Source: UBA1014 sp964344035
GTDB taxonomy: Bacteria; SAR324; NAC60-12
DNA length: 64,000 nt
Direction of reading: 5' to 3'
NCBI GenBank assembly: GCA_964344035.1
Contig: CAYFLK010000005.1
Location: 35,930-99,929 of the forward strand
The stretch's first letter is position 1; each line of letters starts with the position of its first letter. This document shows, piece by piece, positions 54,842 through 63,007 of this stretch. A program made the translations under genes and the position numbers. The notes under the pieces were generated by a model that was given only the letters and a program-made list of their open reading frames with translations, had not been told where the DNA came from and did not search any database.

Positions 54842-55814
54842 CATCCAAATCATCACCGGGGATGCAGTTCAGGAAATGCGGAAGCTGAATAGCGCTTCCG
54901 TCGATCTTGTGATCGCTGATCCCCCGTACAACCTCGGAAAAGACTATGGCAACAACCATGACATCAAGGGATTTGACGAGTACCTCGCATTTTCCCGTGA
55001 CTGGTTGCGTGAAGCGCACAGACTCTTGAAGCCAATCGGCACTTTGTATGTATTCATGGGATTCCGCTTCATTTCCTATCTATATGATATTCTTGATCGT
55101 GAGTTGCAGATGTTCTTCAAGAACTGGATTGTCTGGCACTACACACAAGGTATGGGCAAGACCAAGGGATTCTCGCCGCGCCATGACGATATTTTGATGT
55201 TCACGAAGTCGGAGAAGCCAAAGTTCAATCTCGATGCTGTTCGTGTCCCGCAGAAATACTATCGAGATAGAAACAACATGCGGGGAGCAAACCCCGGAGA
55301 CGTGTGGGAGTTCTCTCATGTGCATTACTGCAACGGGAACCGACAGAACCACCCAACTCAGAAGCCCGAAGGCCTTATTGAACGGATGGTGCTTGCTTCT
55401 TCGGATGCTGGCGACCTTGTCCTTGACCCCTTCGCAGGAAGTGGCACGACGCTCCGCGTTTGCCAACAGCTTGACCGCAAAGCAATTGGTATCGAGATCA
55501 ATCCTGACTATGTCAGCATGACCAAGGACCGTTTGAGACAGATGTTCTCTGGCTTTGACAGTGTTGATCCAAGAATGGAGCGGGTGCCTTTAGACCTTCG
55601 ACGCGCCGATGTACGCGAGGAATACCTTGAGAACCACAAGAGGTGGTTCTTACAGCATCACGAGAATGCTGTGAAAAAGTTTGAGGATTCAGTTTCATCG
55701 CTCTATGGACAAGAGGGTAAAAAAGCGTCAAAGCAGATGACCCTTTTTGAAGAACGTGCGGAATATAAAGCCCAACAAACGCATGCAGCGGACGCGGACA
55801 AGCCGCGCCGCTGA
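54834..55814 (+). CDS. Beta-class DNA methyltransferase (N4-cytosine or N6-adenine)
   Basis: A 326-residue enzyme with the beta-class order: DPPYNLGKDYG (motif IV) near the N-terminus, HHDDILMFTKS-type middle region, NHPTQKPEGLIERMV, then DPFAGSGTT (motif I). The start MTDIQIITGD overlaps the nuclease gene by eight bases. The last 15 residues (QQTHAADADKPRR and before) are encoded by the attC site, so the C-terminus was extended at cassette capture. Confidence 0.9.
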   Translation: MTDIQIITGDAVQEMRKLNSASVDLVIADPPYNLGKDYGNNHDIKGFDEYLAFSRDWLREAHRLLKPIGTLYVFMGFRFISYLYDILDRELQMFFKNWIVWHYTQGMGKTKGFSPRHDDILMFTKSEKPKFNLDAVRVPQKYYRDRNNMRGANPGDVWEFSHVHYCNGNRQNHPTQKPEGLIERMVLASSDAGDLVLDPFAGSGTTLRVCQQLDRKAIGIEINPDYVSMTKDRLRQMFSGFDSVDPRMERVPLDLRRADVREEYLENHKRWFLQHHENAVKKFEDSVSSLYGQEGKKASKQMTLFEERAEYKAQQTHAADADKPRR

Positions 55815-55829
55815 TGCATGACGTTGATC
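55770..55829 (+). repeat. Short attC site overlapping the methyltransferase 3' end
   Basis: GCCCAAC to GTTGATC, 60 bases, with arms CGCATGCAGCGGACGCGG and CCGCGCCGCTGATGCATG. Confidence 0.9.
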
Positions 55830-56016
55830 CGGGTCGCTCGCTCGGCTGCGCGACCCGGATCAACCCCGAGTTGAGCGGTCCCCGCCCTCACGACTTGAAT
55901 CGTGGCGCCGCGCTGCGCTCCCGCGCCCCGATAACAAGTCGTTCGAGAGGCATCTTTTCCTGATAATACCCCTCCCCAGGAGTCGATTATCCGGAAAATC
56001 CGCCGCTCAACTCGGG
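55823..56016 (+). repeat. ORF-less 194-bp cassette, copy 2
   Basis: Same sequence as copy 1 by eye, followed by core GTTCGGC (56017-56023). Confidence 0.9.
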
Positions 56017-56023
56017 GTTCGGC

Positions 56024-56608
56024 ATGAGACGACAGACAATGTACTCCATTCTGGATATCGATCTCGACTACTTCAATCTGATGCCTGATCCCGGAAACCA
56101 GCTTCGTCGTCTTCTCAGGTGGGCTGATCGCCCGGTCAGTACGGTTGTCGATCGACACAATCACGCATTCGCCCGATGGCGAGAACGTTGGCGGGCCGAT
56201 GGTGTCTCTCCGACGCACATCCTTCACGTTGACGAGCATCACGACATGATGGACCAGCGACAGCAGACCAACATCGGCAACTTCATGTTCCATGCAATGC
56301 GCATGTGGCCTGAGTGCCGAGTTCATTGGTTGGTGCAGCAGGCGATAGATTCGCCTGCGATGTGGATAGAGGACGATATATGGGACGAGCTTCGTCACCG
56401 GTTTACGCATGGTGCGCGTCGGCCTGCAAGGTGGCCGAGACCGCATCTTGTGTGCGTCTGCAGGAGTCCGGATTTTGTCGCCCCGGACTTGGCGCGGGAA
56501 CTCATGGACGTGGTCGATGATTTCAGAGAGGATGACAGGAACGGGAGAATGCCGAACAAGACGCCTGGACACGTACCCTCAGAGGCCGCCGTCTGCGGCG
56601 GCCTCTGA
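56024..56608 (+). CDS. UPF0489-like (arginase-fold) protein
   Basis: A 194-residue protein with SILDIDLDYF near the N-terminus and ILHVDEHHDMM in the middle, the acidic/His motifs of the UPF0489 group, which is related to arginase-type metallohydrolases. Function unknown. It starts one base after the core of copy 2; a second ATG at 56039 (MYSILDIDLD) is plausible. Its last 20 or so residues come from the attC site. Confidence 0.6.
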   Translation: MRRQTMYSILDIDLDYFNLMPDPGNQLRRLLRWADRPVSTVVDRHNHAFARWRERWRADGVSPTHILHVDEHHDMMDQRQQTNIGNFMFHAMRMWPECRVHWLVQQAIDSPAMWIEDDIWDELRHRFTHGARRPARWPRPHLVCVCRSPDFVAPDLARELMDVVDDFREDDRNGRMPNKTPGHVPSEAAVCGGL

Positions 56609-56633
56609 GGTCCGGTCAGGCGCGACGTTATGT
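56551..56633 (+). repeat. attC site of the UPF0489-like cassette
   Basis: GCCGAAC to GTTATGT, with a very strong inner stem CCTCAGAGGCCGCCGTC / CGGCGGCCTCTGAGG. Confidence 0.88.
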
Positions 56634-56675
56634 TTCAAAAGGACATTAACCGCATGACACAAAGGATTGAGTGAG

Positions 56676-57089
56676 ATGTTGGAAGAAGAAAAGCTAAGGC
56701 GAATCAAGCTCATATTCTTGATGGCAGCATTTTGGTATTTGGCTGGCACATATCTGGGCTATCTAAACACTGCATATGCATACCAGTTGTTCTTTGATCG
56801 AGAATTAATAGATCCACTAATTCATACAATATACAAAGGTGCTTGGGGCACTACATTAGTGTATTTCTTTGGCTATTTGATCGTAGCCTATAATCCAACA
56901 AAGCACTCAGGAATTGTTATTGTTGGAGGAATAGGAAAACTTGGTTATGTAGCTAATTTAATACAGTTGTATATGTCCGGTATTGCTAACTCTGTTGTAT
57001 TTATTGTCATTGTTGGTGATTTGGTATTCTTGGCTTTGTTTGCCTATTATTTCGTGCAATTGTATAAGTCAGGGGAAAGCCTAATTTAG
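56676..57089 (+). CDS. Four-helix membrane protein, function unknown
   Basis: A 137-residue AT-rich cassette gene. Four membrane segments are visible (about residues 11-30, 52-70, 76-95, 104-128). No family was recognised. AAGG lies about ten bases before the ATG; a TTG at 56667 is an alternative start. Confidence 0.65.
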   Translation: MLEEEKLRRIKLIFLMAAFWYLAGTYLGYLNTAYAYQLFFDRELIDPLIHTIYKGAWGTTLVYFFGYLIVAYNPTKHSGIVIVGGIGKLGYVANLIQLYMSGIANSVVFIVIVGDLVFLALFAYYFVQLYKSGESLI

Positions 57090-57134
57090 GCAGGCCCTGT
57101 ATGCATTTGATATTTATCGTAGCATGGAAAAAGA

Positions 57135-57206
57135 ACATAACAAGGCACTCCACTCTGACAAATTACTCGCTGCGCTCCTAATTTGCAGGTGAGTGCAACG
57201 TTGGGC
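57135..57206 (+). repeat. attC site of the membrane-protein cassette
   Basis: ACATAAC to GTTGGGC, with arms AAGGCACTCCACT / AGGTGAGTGCAACG and CAAATTA / TAATTTG. Confidence 0.85.
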
Positions 57207-57231
57207 ACGAAGATAACAGAAAGGAGTCGGG

Positions 57232-57645
57232 ATGAAAAAATTGGTAGTCATGATGGTCGGGGTGCTGCTCGCAGCATAGGTCGCAAATGCATTCGACAAG
57301 ATCTACGATCTCACGCTGGAGGAATTCGAGAACCTCCAGATTTCGGAGGGCGGGGTCAACCTCAACAACTTCTCCCTGGCGGAGAACAATGCGTTCATGG
57401 CCCAGGGCACCGCCAAGGTGCAGGTGTCATTCTCGATCCGGAACCGGAATGACGACACCCGCGCAGTGACCGTCATGCTTGTCGGCATGTCAGCCAACTC
57501 CATCCTGTGGGCGGTCGATGCCGCTCCCATGATGTCGATGGTCTCCGCCAACAAGACGGAGGAATGCAACGGCTCGGCGTATGTCCCGCCGGGAACTGTC
57601 AAGCAGACGACAAGAATCTGGCTACGCATCGTTGGGAACCTCTGA
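57232..57645 (+). pseudogene. Exported protein gene with an amber codon in its signal peptide
   Basis: From the ATG at 57232 (AAGGAG six bases upstream) the reading is MKKLVVMMVGVLLAA, then TAG, then VANAFDKIYDLTLEEFENLQISEGG..., open to 57645. The part after TAG is in frame, with a plausible signal-peptide cleavage after ANA. A single C-to-T change (CAG to TAG) would explain it. About 137 residues in all; no family was recognised. A start after the stop (ATG at 57397) would lose the export signal. Confidence 0.6.
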
Positions 57646-57663
57646 GCGAACGGGGCATCCTTC

Positions 57664-57906
57664 ATGAGAGAGATTTCCATCAACGTTCGGCCCTACGATG
57701 GCAAAGACCAAAGGAAACGGGCGGAGTATCTCCGCCGCGTTTCCTTGGTTCAACGCATCGAGCAGTACCTTGCGGAGCACATGAAGCAACGGACTTCCGC
57801 AATCGTCACCTACGGTGCGATTGCAGAACCCCTTGGGTGTGATAAAGCAACGGTCAGAGACCTCCTCTTGACGGCGGGAGGTGGAGAAAATGGCATCACG
57901 CTCTGA
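57664..57906 (+). CDS. Small helix-turn-helix-like protein
   Basis: An 80-residue protein in the same cassette as the amber-interrupted gene, 18 bases downstream. The middle is basic and helical (KRAEYLRRVSLVQRIEQYLAEHMKQ), then IVTYGAIAEPLGCDKATVRDLLL resembles a winged or plain helix-turn-helix. A regulator or DNA-binding role is inferred. Confidence 0.5.
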   Translation: MREISINVRPYDGKDQRKRAEYLRRVSLVQRIEQYLAEHMKQRTSAIVTYGAIAEPLGCDKATVRDLLLTAGGGENGITL

Positions 57907-57914
57907 GACGGACT

Positions 57915-57991
57915 GCCCAACCAGAGCGTGCAGACTACAAAATGGGGCGCGCAGACGCGCCCCATTTTGAGCCTGACGCTGATCGTTCTGA
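57915..57991 (+). repeat. attC site after the HTH-like gene
   Basis: GCCCAAC to GTTCTGA, with stem CAAAATGGGGCGCG / CGCGCCCCATTTTG and outer AGCGT/ACGCT pairing. Confidence 0.92.
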
Positions 57992-58214
57992 AGCTGGAGG
58001 AAAAGGAGATTGCAAGTGGAGACGCCGTCGTCTCCTTCGTCTGGCGGGATACGGGCAGCAAGATCGATGCTTTAATACTTAATTAATTGCTCAATTGCTC
58101 AATTGTTGAAGTGCCGAAGCGAGAGCTGGTCGACCTCGCAGAGCTCAGAGCATAGCAAACGGGACAGCTTCAGAACCAGCAACTGCACTCGACTTGCGAG
58201 AAGCCGCGCCGAGT
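57992..58214. other. Cassette without intact gene
   Basis: About 220 bases between two attC sites. The first 90 bases read in frame LEEKEIASGDAVVSFVWRDT... with no start, which looks like the tail of a degraded coding sequence. An AT-rich stretch with TGCTCAAT repeats follows near 58088. Confidence 0.4.
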
Positions 58215-58302
58215 GCATAACTCAATCTTGCAAACCAAGCTTAACGATGCTTCAATCGTAATCACAATTCTACTCGCAAGCGAGTGAGTTGCAACGTTGA
58301 TC
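58215..58302 (+). repeat. attC site before ORF-less copy 3
   Basis: GCATAAC to GTTGATC, arms ACTCAATCTTGC / GCAAGCGAGTGAGT. Confidence 0.75.
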
Positions 58303-58489
58303 CGGGTCGCTCGCTCGGCTGCGCGACCCGGATCAACCCCGAGTTGAGCGGTCCCCGCCCTCACGACTTGAATCGTGGCGCCGCGCTGCGCTCCCGCGCC
58401 CCGATAACAAGTCGTTCGAGAGGCATCTTTTCCTGATAATACCCCTCCCCAGGAGTCGATTATCCGGAAAATCCGCCGCTCAACTCGGG
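58296..58489 (+). repeat. ORF-less 194-bp cassette, copy 3
   Basis: Same sequence as copies 1 and 2 by eye, followed by core GTTAGCC (58490-58496). Confidence 0.9.
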
Positions 58490-58507
58490 GTTAGCCATAC
58501 CCATCCC

Positions 58508-59005
58508 ATGCGACGTCAAGCACACATCCTGGCACTCCTCGCTGCGCTCCTATCGGGATGCAGCGCTGCTGAGCCGATGGCTGCGCTATCAGGTGATTTC
58601 CTGATTGTCCCGGGTGAGCGGGTGGGTGAGGTGTGGCTCTTGTGCACAAGCACGGACGGTCCCGTGTGGCGGATTGAGGATAGCGACCTCGATACGGCCA
58701 CGTATTGGTCCGACACGACCTGGCCGGGCTATCCTGCGGGAGTGGTCCCATCGTGGGCATACGGGGGAAGCGGGAAGCCATGGGATTCCATCTTGGTCAC
58801 CAATCCGCGGTTTCATACTAGTTGTGGGCTGCGGGTCGGCTCATCGTTGCAGGAGGTTCTTGACTGCACTCACGTTCGGATCTTGAGCCAATCAGCCAAC
58901 CCGACGGTAGCGGATGGGGTTACGGTGCATGCCAATGGCGTTAACTTCTGCATTGCTGAGGAACGGGTTACCTTGATAGCGGTCTACGCGGTGGACCAGC
59001 CCTAG
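58508..59005 (+). CDS. Lipoprotein, function unknown
   Basis: A 165-residue protein with a lipoprotein signal ending in LLSGC (about residue 18). The mature part is rich in W, T and G with four Cys (CTSTD, CGLR, DCTH, NFCIAE) that could form disulfides. No family was recognised. It starts 11 bases after the core of ORF-less copy 3. Confidence 0.65.
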   Translation: MRRQAHILALLAALLSGCSAAEPMAALSGDFLIVPGERVGEVWLLCTSTDGPVWRIEDSDLDTATYWSDTTWPGYPAGVVPSWAYGGSGKPWDSILVTNPRFHTSCGLRVGSSLQEVLDCTHVRILSQSANPTVADGVTVHANGVNFCIAEERVTLIAVYAVDQP

Positions 59006-59009
59006 GTAT

Positions 59010-59080
59010 GGCTAACCACTCACTGCACCGGACCCTTTGGGCCTGGCGGCCCAAGGGGCCGGTGAGCTCGGACGTTAGAC
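59010..59080 (+). repeat. attC site of the lipoprotein cassette
   Basis: GGCTAAC to GTTAGAC, with arms CACCGGACCCTTTGGGCC / GGCCCAAGGGGCCGGTG. Confidence 0.92.
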
Positions 59081-59097
59081 GCCAAGGTCAATTGACA

Positions 59098-60345
59098 ATG
59101 ACAGATTACAGAAGTCGGAGAGAGGCAAGGCGGAAGTTGGAATACGAGATAAAGAAAGACTCGACGTGGCTTGTCCGAGAAGAGCAGAAGGTCTACGAGG
59201 CTAGGGGCGAGGGAGTTCTCGGCCGGAAGCGCAAGCGGTTCCGCTTAATCGACGTGTTCGCCGGAGCTGGCGGGATGACGCTCGGGTTCTCAAAGATGCT
59301 CGGGCATGCGTTCGATTCCGTATGGGCCAACGATTTTAACGATGATTGCGCACGCACGTATCGCAAGAACTTCGGAGACCACTGTGTTTCAGGCGACATC
59401 GTGGACATTCTCAACGATCCGGCAACTGAGATCCCGCCCGCCGATGTCGTCATTGGAGGCCCACCGTGCCAAGGATTCAGCCTCCTGAACAAAAACCGCG
59501 AGGGCGATCCGCGGAAGCAGCTCTGGCGTCCATTTCTTGAGGTTGTCGAGCGGTCCGGAGCCCAGGTGTTCGTCATGGAGAACGTGCCGCAGCTCCTGGG
59601 CTCGTTTGAGCATGGAGAGATTATGGGCACGGCAGAAACGATGGGCTTCAAGTGCTGGGGTGAAGTGCTGTCAGCGGCCGATTACGGAGTACCGCAGACG
59701 CGCCGACGGGCGTTCATTGTCGGTTGTAAGTTCTTTGATCCCTCCCAGGTGTTCCCACCGCGTAGGTCACACTACGATCCACGTAAAGGAGGTGCACAGA
59801 CATCGTTTCTCCAAGGCGACGGGAAGGGGTATCTGCCCGGTGCCGCAAAGTGGCGCACAGTCCGCGATGCCATTGCGGATCTTCCACGACCAAAGGGAAC
59901 GGAAATCCGTAACGAGCCTCCTCCTCTTGATCTGCACTTCGGACGTTCCCCTACTCCGAAGAGTATGGCTCGGTACCGGGCCATACCCGAAGAAGGTATG
60001 AACCGCTTCGACCTGCAAAAGCGCGCACCGGATCTGACACCCGGCTGTTGGATTCGGAAGAAGACCGGCGGCACAGATCTCTTTGGACGGCTCTGGTGGG
60101 ATCGTCCTGCTTTCACCATTCGAACAGAGTTCTTCAAGCCGGAAAAAGGTCGGTATCTGCACCCGAAGCAACACCGCCCGATAACGCACCGTGAAGCAGC
60201 GCGCTTGCAGTCCTTTCCGGATGAGTTCCTATTCACGGGATCGAAGATCGAGATAGCACGGCAGATCGGCAATGCAGTGCCACCGGTTCTGGCCGCACGC
60301 GTTGCCGATGTGGTGTTTATGCTTCTGACGATGAACAGCCGGTAA
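59098..60345 (+). CDS. DNA (cytosine-5) methyltransferase
   Basis: C5-cytosine methyltransferase of 415 residues. Motif I DVFAGAGGMTLGFSKM, catalytic Cys in GGPPCQGFSLLN (motif IV), VMENVPQLL (VI), AADYGVPQTRRRAFIVG (VIII), and the end ARQIGNAVPPVLA (X). A vsr gene follows one base after its stop, as for Dcm-like enzymes, so deamination damage at its methylated sites can be repaired. The GC content is higher than that of neighbouring cassettes. Confidence 0.94.
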   Translation: MTDYRSRREARRKLEYEIKKDSTWLVREEQKVYEARGEGVLGRKRKRFRLIDVFAGAGGMTLGFSKMLGHAFDSVWANDFNDDCARTYRKNFGDHCVSGDIVDILNDPATEIPPADVVIGGPPCQGFSLLNKNREGDPRKQLWRPFLEVVERSGAQVFVMENVPQLLGSFEHGEIMGTAETMGFKCWGEVLSAADYGVPQTRRRAFIVGCKFFDPSQVFPPRRSHYDPRKGGAQTSFLQGDGKGYLPGAAKWRTVRDAIADLPRPKGTEIRNEPPPLDLHFGRSPTPKSMARYRAIPEEGMNRFDLQKRAPDLTPGCWIRKKTGGTDLFGRLWWDRPAFTIRTEFFKPEKGRYLHPKQHRPITHREAARLQSFPDEFLFTGSKIEIARQIGNAVPPVLAARVADVVFMLLTMNSR

Positions 60346-60346
60346 C

Positions 60347-60760
60347 ATGACTGATGTATTTACAAAGGAGAAGCGAAGTTGGATTATGAGTCGCGTCAAG
60401 GGGCGTGACACGAAGCCGGAAATCCTGGTCCGGTCGATAGTTCATCGAATGGGATTTCGTTTCCGGCTTCACCAACGCGAGCTTCCGGGGAACCCGGACA
60501 TCGTGTTGGCTCGGCACAGAAAGGTCATCTTCGTGAACGGGTGCTTCTGGCACGGGCACAAGAGATGCCTACGCTCGAAACGGCCTGCAACCAACACGAG
60601 ATTCTGGAACAAGAAGCTCGATGGGAACATTGAGCGCGATAAGCGCTTCCGAAAGAAGCTACGCCAGATGGGCTGGAAAGTGCTTGTCGTATGGCAGTGC
60701 GAGACCCTGAAGCCGGAGAAGCTTTTGAGGAAGCTGGAGAGATTTCTGCATGACGAGTGA
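60347..60760 (+). CDS. vsr: Very short patch repair endonuclease
   Basis: Nicks T:G mismatches produced by deamination of 5-methylcytosine. The 137-residue protein shows the family motifs RSWIMSRVKGRDTKPE, the catalytic GNPDIVLARHRKVIFVNGCFWHGHKRC, and NTRFWNKKLDGNIERDKR. It is coupled to the preceding cytosine methyltransferase and overlaps the next gene by 11 bases. Confidence 0.95.
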   Translation: MTDVFTKEKRSWIMSRVKGRDTKPEILVRSIVHRMGFRFRLHQRELPGNPDIVLARHRKVIFVNGCFWHGHKRCLRSKRPATNTRFWNKKLDGNIERDKRFRKKLRQMGWKVLVVWQCETLKPEKLLRKLERFLHDE

Positions 60761-61265
60761 ACGCAAAAAGGTGAAGCAAGCCGATCCAGAGGCGATGCGG
60801 CAAACAGTCGCAGACCTTATCAAGAACTTCGAAGCAGAACTTCGGTCAGGGGAACTTCGCTCGAAAGTGCTCGCATTGGTTCCAATCTTCTACGGGCTTC
60901 GTGACCTTGGCAAAGCCTTGATTCCAGCCGAGTACGCCTCGGCAGCGAGAGACAGAATTCTGTACTTCTTCCGGGAGTATCCGGGGACGATCATCAACGG
61001 CGACGAGTTGCTCGTCGTCTCCGGGATTCAAGAGTATGCACACAATCAGCAGCGTTCGCCTTGGGATACGATTCACCCAGGAAGGCCATGGGCATACAAA
61101 TTACAGCTGCCTTCAAACGACGAATACAAGATAAAAGAGGAAACGGCTGAATACATCGCTCAGACAAAATCAAAAATGGCCCAACAAAAAAATCCAGCCG
61201 CCGCTCAACTCGGGGTTGGCAACTTATCGGAAGGAGAGGTTTCAGTTTTCGCTTTAGCAAAGTGA
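60750..61265 (+). CDS. Truncated partner of the dcm-vsr set, ending in attC
   Basis: A 171-residue frame. Residues about 15-120 (including ALIPAEYASAARDRILYFFREYPGTIINGDELLVVSGIQEYA) look like the N-terminal domain of a restriction endonuclease or HNH-type enzyme. The tail AQQKNPAAAQLGVGN is encoded by a hybrid attC, so the catalytic part was probably lost when the cassette end was formed. The endonuclease identity is inferred from its place after dcm and vsr. Confidence 0.6.
   Translation: MTSERKKVKQADPEAMRQTVADLIKNFEAELRSGELRSKVLALVPIFYGLRDLGKALIPAEYASAARDRILYFFREYPGTIINGDELLVVSGIQEYAHNQQRSPWDTIHPGRPWAYKLQLPSNDEYKIKEETAEYIAQTKSKMAQQKNPAAAQLGVGNLSEGEVSVFALAK
61179..61221 (+). repeat. Short hybrid attC with the CTCAACTCGGGG end
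   Basis: GCCCAAC, then CCGCCGCTCAACTCGGGG and core GTTGGCA. The 3' half is that of the 194-bp cassette; the usual 5' arm is missing. Confidence 0.65.
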
Positions 61266-61557
61266 TGAGGTGATTTTCAGAGGTATTGCCATTGCGGAGG
61301 TCTTAGAACAGAGCCAGCTTCAAGGAATAGTGCCCAAGCAACAGGGGTGAGAGCATCGCTTTTGCGGAGGGCGTCATGTGGACATTTACGACAACTCTCT
61401 GACAAAGTGCGGCGGGAGCGCGTGCGGAGATTTGGGCGTTGGCCTGTGAATACAAGCATGTGTCTTATTTTCCAGCGTGGTGAGTTCTGTAGTGCGCGGA
61501 TGGTTTAGCTGGTCATGAAGATCTTAGGATCAACCAGGTGGTAGAAGCGGAGAGCGT
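61266..61557. other. Cassette without recognisable gene
   Basis: About 290 bases between attC sites; short frames on the minus strand have no family features. Several GCGGAG words recur (near 61297, 61364, 61426) without clear meaning. Confidence 0.35.
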
Positions 61558-61685
61558 TGCCAACAAGCGCATTCACCTGAACTGTGGGGCCCCCAGGTTT
61601 TTCCACATTTGTCGGTAGTTTTAGAGGGTGCCGCCTTTGCTCCACTTCATCTCGCCCCACAGTCAGGTGATGCTAGGCGTTGGAA
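61558..61685 (+). repeat. attC site upstream of the HicAB cassette
   Basis: TGCCAAC to GTTGGAA, arms CACCTGAACTGTGGGGC / GCCCCACAGTCAGGTG. Confidence 0.9.
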
Positions 61686-61906
61686 AGTCTCTACAAAATA
61701 TATACCTTTGTATGAAAGTATCCGTAGATCCTTTAAACACACCGATTTGCAGAGTTCGTAGGGGAGCTACCCTATGTACGATGCAACTTGCTGATAACTT
61801 TCATGTTTCGTTGTGATCTTCGCTCATGGGTGTTCTTAGGCACCTCCTAACTTCTTACCTTGTTGCATTCAATTCTTGATTGCAAAGGTTAAGCTGTTTT
61901 GCTAAC

Positions 61907-62170
61907 ATGACAAGTATGAAAGCAAAATATAGAAAAACAATGAACGTCGTTTTTAGCGATCCGATAAACGGTAATTTGGAGTGGAATAAGATTGAGGCGT
62001 TGTTAATCGCTCTTGGCTGTCGTGTGATTGAAGGTACCGGTTCAAGTGTCACATTTGAAAAAGACGGAGTCAGGGCATATTTTCATAGGCCGCATCCAGA
62101 TAAATCCGCTTTGAGTTACCGGGTCAAGAAAGCACGTGAGTTTTTAATTAAACTTGGGGAAGAGCCATGA
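61907..62170 (+). CDS. hicA: HicA-type mRNA interferase toxin
   Basis: A dsRBD-like toxin of about 87 residues. The core WNKIEALLIALGCRVIEGTGSSVTF and YFHRPHPDKSALSYRVKKAREFL include the catalytic His region of the HicA fold. It precedes the antitoxin and overlaps it by four bases (ATGA). Start at 61907 (MTSMKAKYR) or 61916. About 220 bases without a gene separate it from the upstream attC and probably hold the promoter. Confidence 0.85.
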   Translation: MTSMKAKYRKTMNVVFSDPINGNLEWNKIEALLIALGCRVIEGTGSSVTFEKDGVRAYFHRPHPDKSALSYRVKKAREFLIKLGEEP

Positions 62171-62502
62171 AAGGAATGAACTATAAAGGTTATTTGGCTA
62201 AGGTTGAGTTTGACTCGGAAGACCATATATTTGTTGGTAGTGTTATTGGTATTCTAGATGTTGTCAGTTTTCATGGGGAGTCAGTTAGTGAGCTAGAAAC
62301 AGCTTTTCAAGAAGCTGTAGATAATTATCTGGCCGCGTGCGCTCAATTAGGGCAAGAGCCAAACAAGCCTTACTCTGGGAACCTCATGTTGAGGATTCCC
62401 CCAGAAATTCACGCCGCTGTGGCTACAGCCGCTAAGGCAAGTGGTAAAAGTATCAATCAGTGGGCCGCTGGTGTTCTTGATCAAGCCACACATGCATATT
62501 GA
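62167..62502 (+). CDS. hicB: HicB-type antitoxin
   Basis: A 111-residue antitoxin: a partial RNase-H-like N-terminal domain (KVEFDSEDHIFVGSVIGILDVVSFHGESVSEL) and a C-terminal ribbon-helix-helix (LMLRIPPEIHAAVATAAKASGKSINQWAA) for DNA binding and autoregulation. Start at 62167 is preferred because of the ATGA overlap with hicA. Confidence 0.9.
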   Translation: MKGMNYKGYLAKVEFDSEDHIFVGSVIGILDVVSFHGESVSELETAFQEAVDNYLAACAQLGQEPNKPYSGNLMLRIPPEIHAAVATAAKASGKSINQWAAGVLDQATHAY

Positions 62503-62548
62503 TTTTTTGAAAAGGTTCAGTTTAATGAGAATGCTAAAGATACGGCAT

Positions 62549-62666
62549 TTCCAACAAAGCGCTGCAGTGGACCATTTTTCGCACCGTTCGTTCCTCACTC
62601 TGCGAAAAATGGCAACTGAGCTTAGTCGATTATCCGGAAAATCCGCCGCTCAACTCGGGGTTAAAT
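62549..62666 (+). repeat. Hybrid attC after HicAB
   Basis: Begins TTCCAAC with an ordinary attC arm (CCATTTTTCGCA / TGCGAAAAATGG), but at 62625 switches to GTCGATTATCCGGAAAATCC...CTCAACTCGGGG and ends GTTAAAT, the 3' end of the 194-bp cassette. Confidence 0.8.
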
Positions 62667-62752
62667 CTTAAAAAGAACATATTCTGTACTTGCACAATTA
62701 AGCAGACAAGCTATACTTGTTCTATATATCGTACAAAAATAGGAGTGTTCTT

Positions 62753-63007
62753 ATGAGAGTTGTTAACTTTTCAGACGCCAGAAATAGACTAAAAAGCGTA
62801 TTAGATCAGGTGGTTGATGATTCTGACTGCACCGTCATCTCACGTAGGGATGCTGAAGATGCGGTTGTCATGTCTCTTGATCACTTCAATGCTCTAATGG
62901 AAACGGTTCACCTGTTAAGGAGTCCAGCCAATGCAGCGCACCTGGCAAAGTCCATCGCACAATATCGCTCAGGTAAAATTGAAAATCATGGACTAGTTGA
63001 TGATTGA
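62753..63007 (+). CDS. yefM: YefM-type antitoxin
   Basis: Phd/YefM-family antitoxin of 84 residues. It shows RVVNFSDARNRLKSVLDQVVDDSDCTVISRRDAEDAVVMSLDHFNALMET, the DNA-binding N-terminal fold, and a flexible toxin-binding tail. ATG at 62753 with AGGAG upstream. It overlaps the toxin gene. Confidence 0.93.
   Translation: MRVVNFSDARNRLKSVLDQVVDDSDCTVISRRDAEDAVVMSLDHFNALMETVHLLRSPANAAHLAKSIAQYRSGKIENHGLVDD

Noticed and set aside
53832..58489. The three 194-bp repeats as a CRISPR array or insertion sequence
   Set aside because: They are 1.8-2.3 kb apart, lack a transposase and target duplications, and are bounded by GTT cores like integron cassettes.
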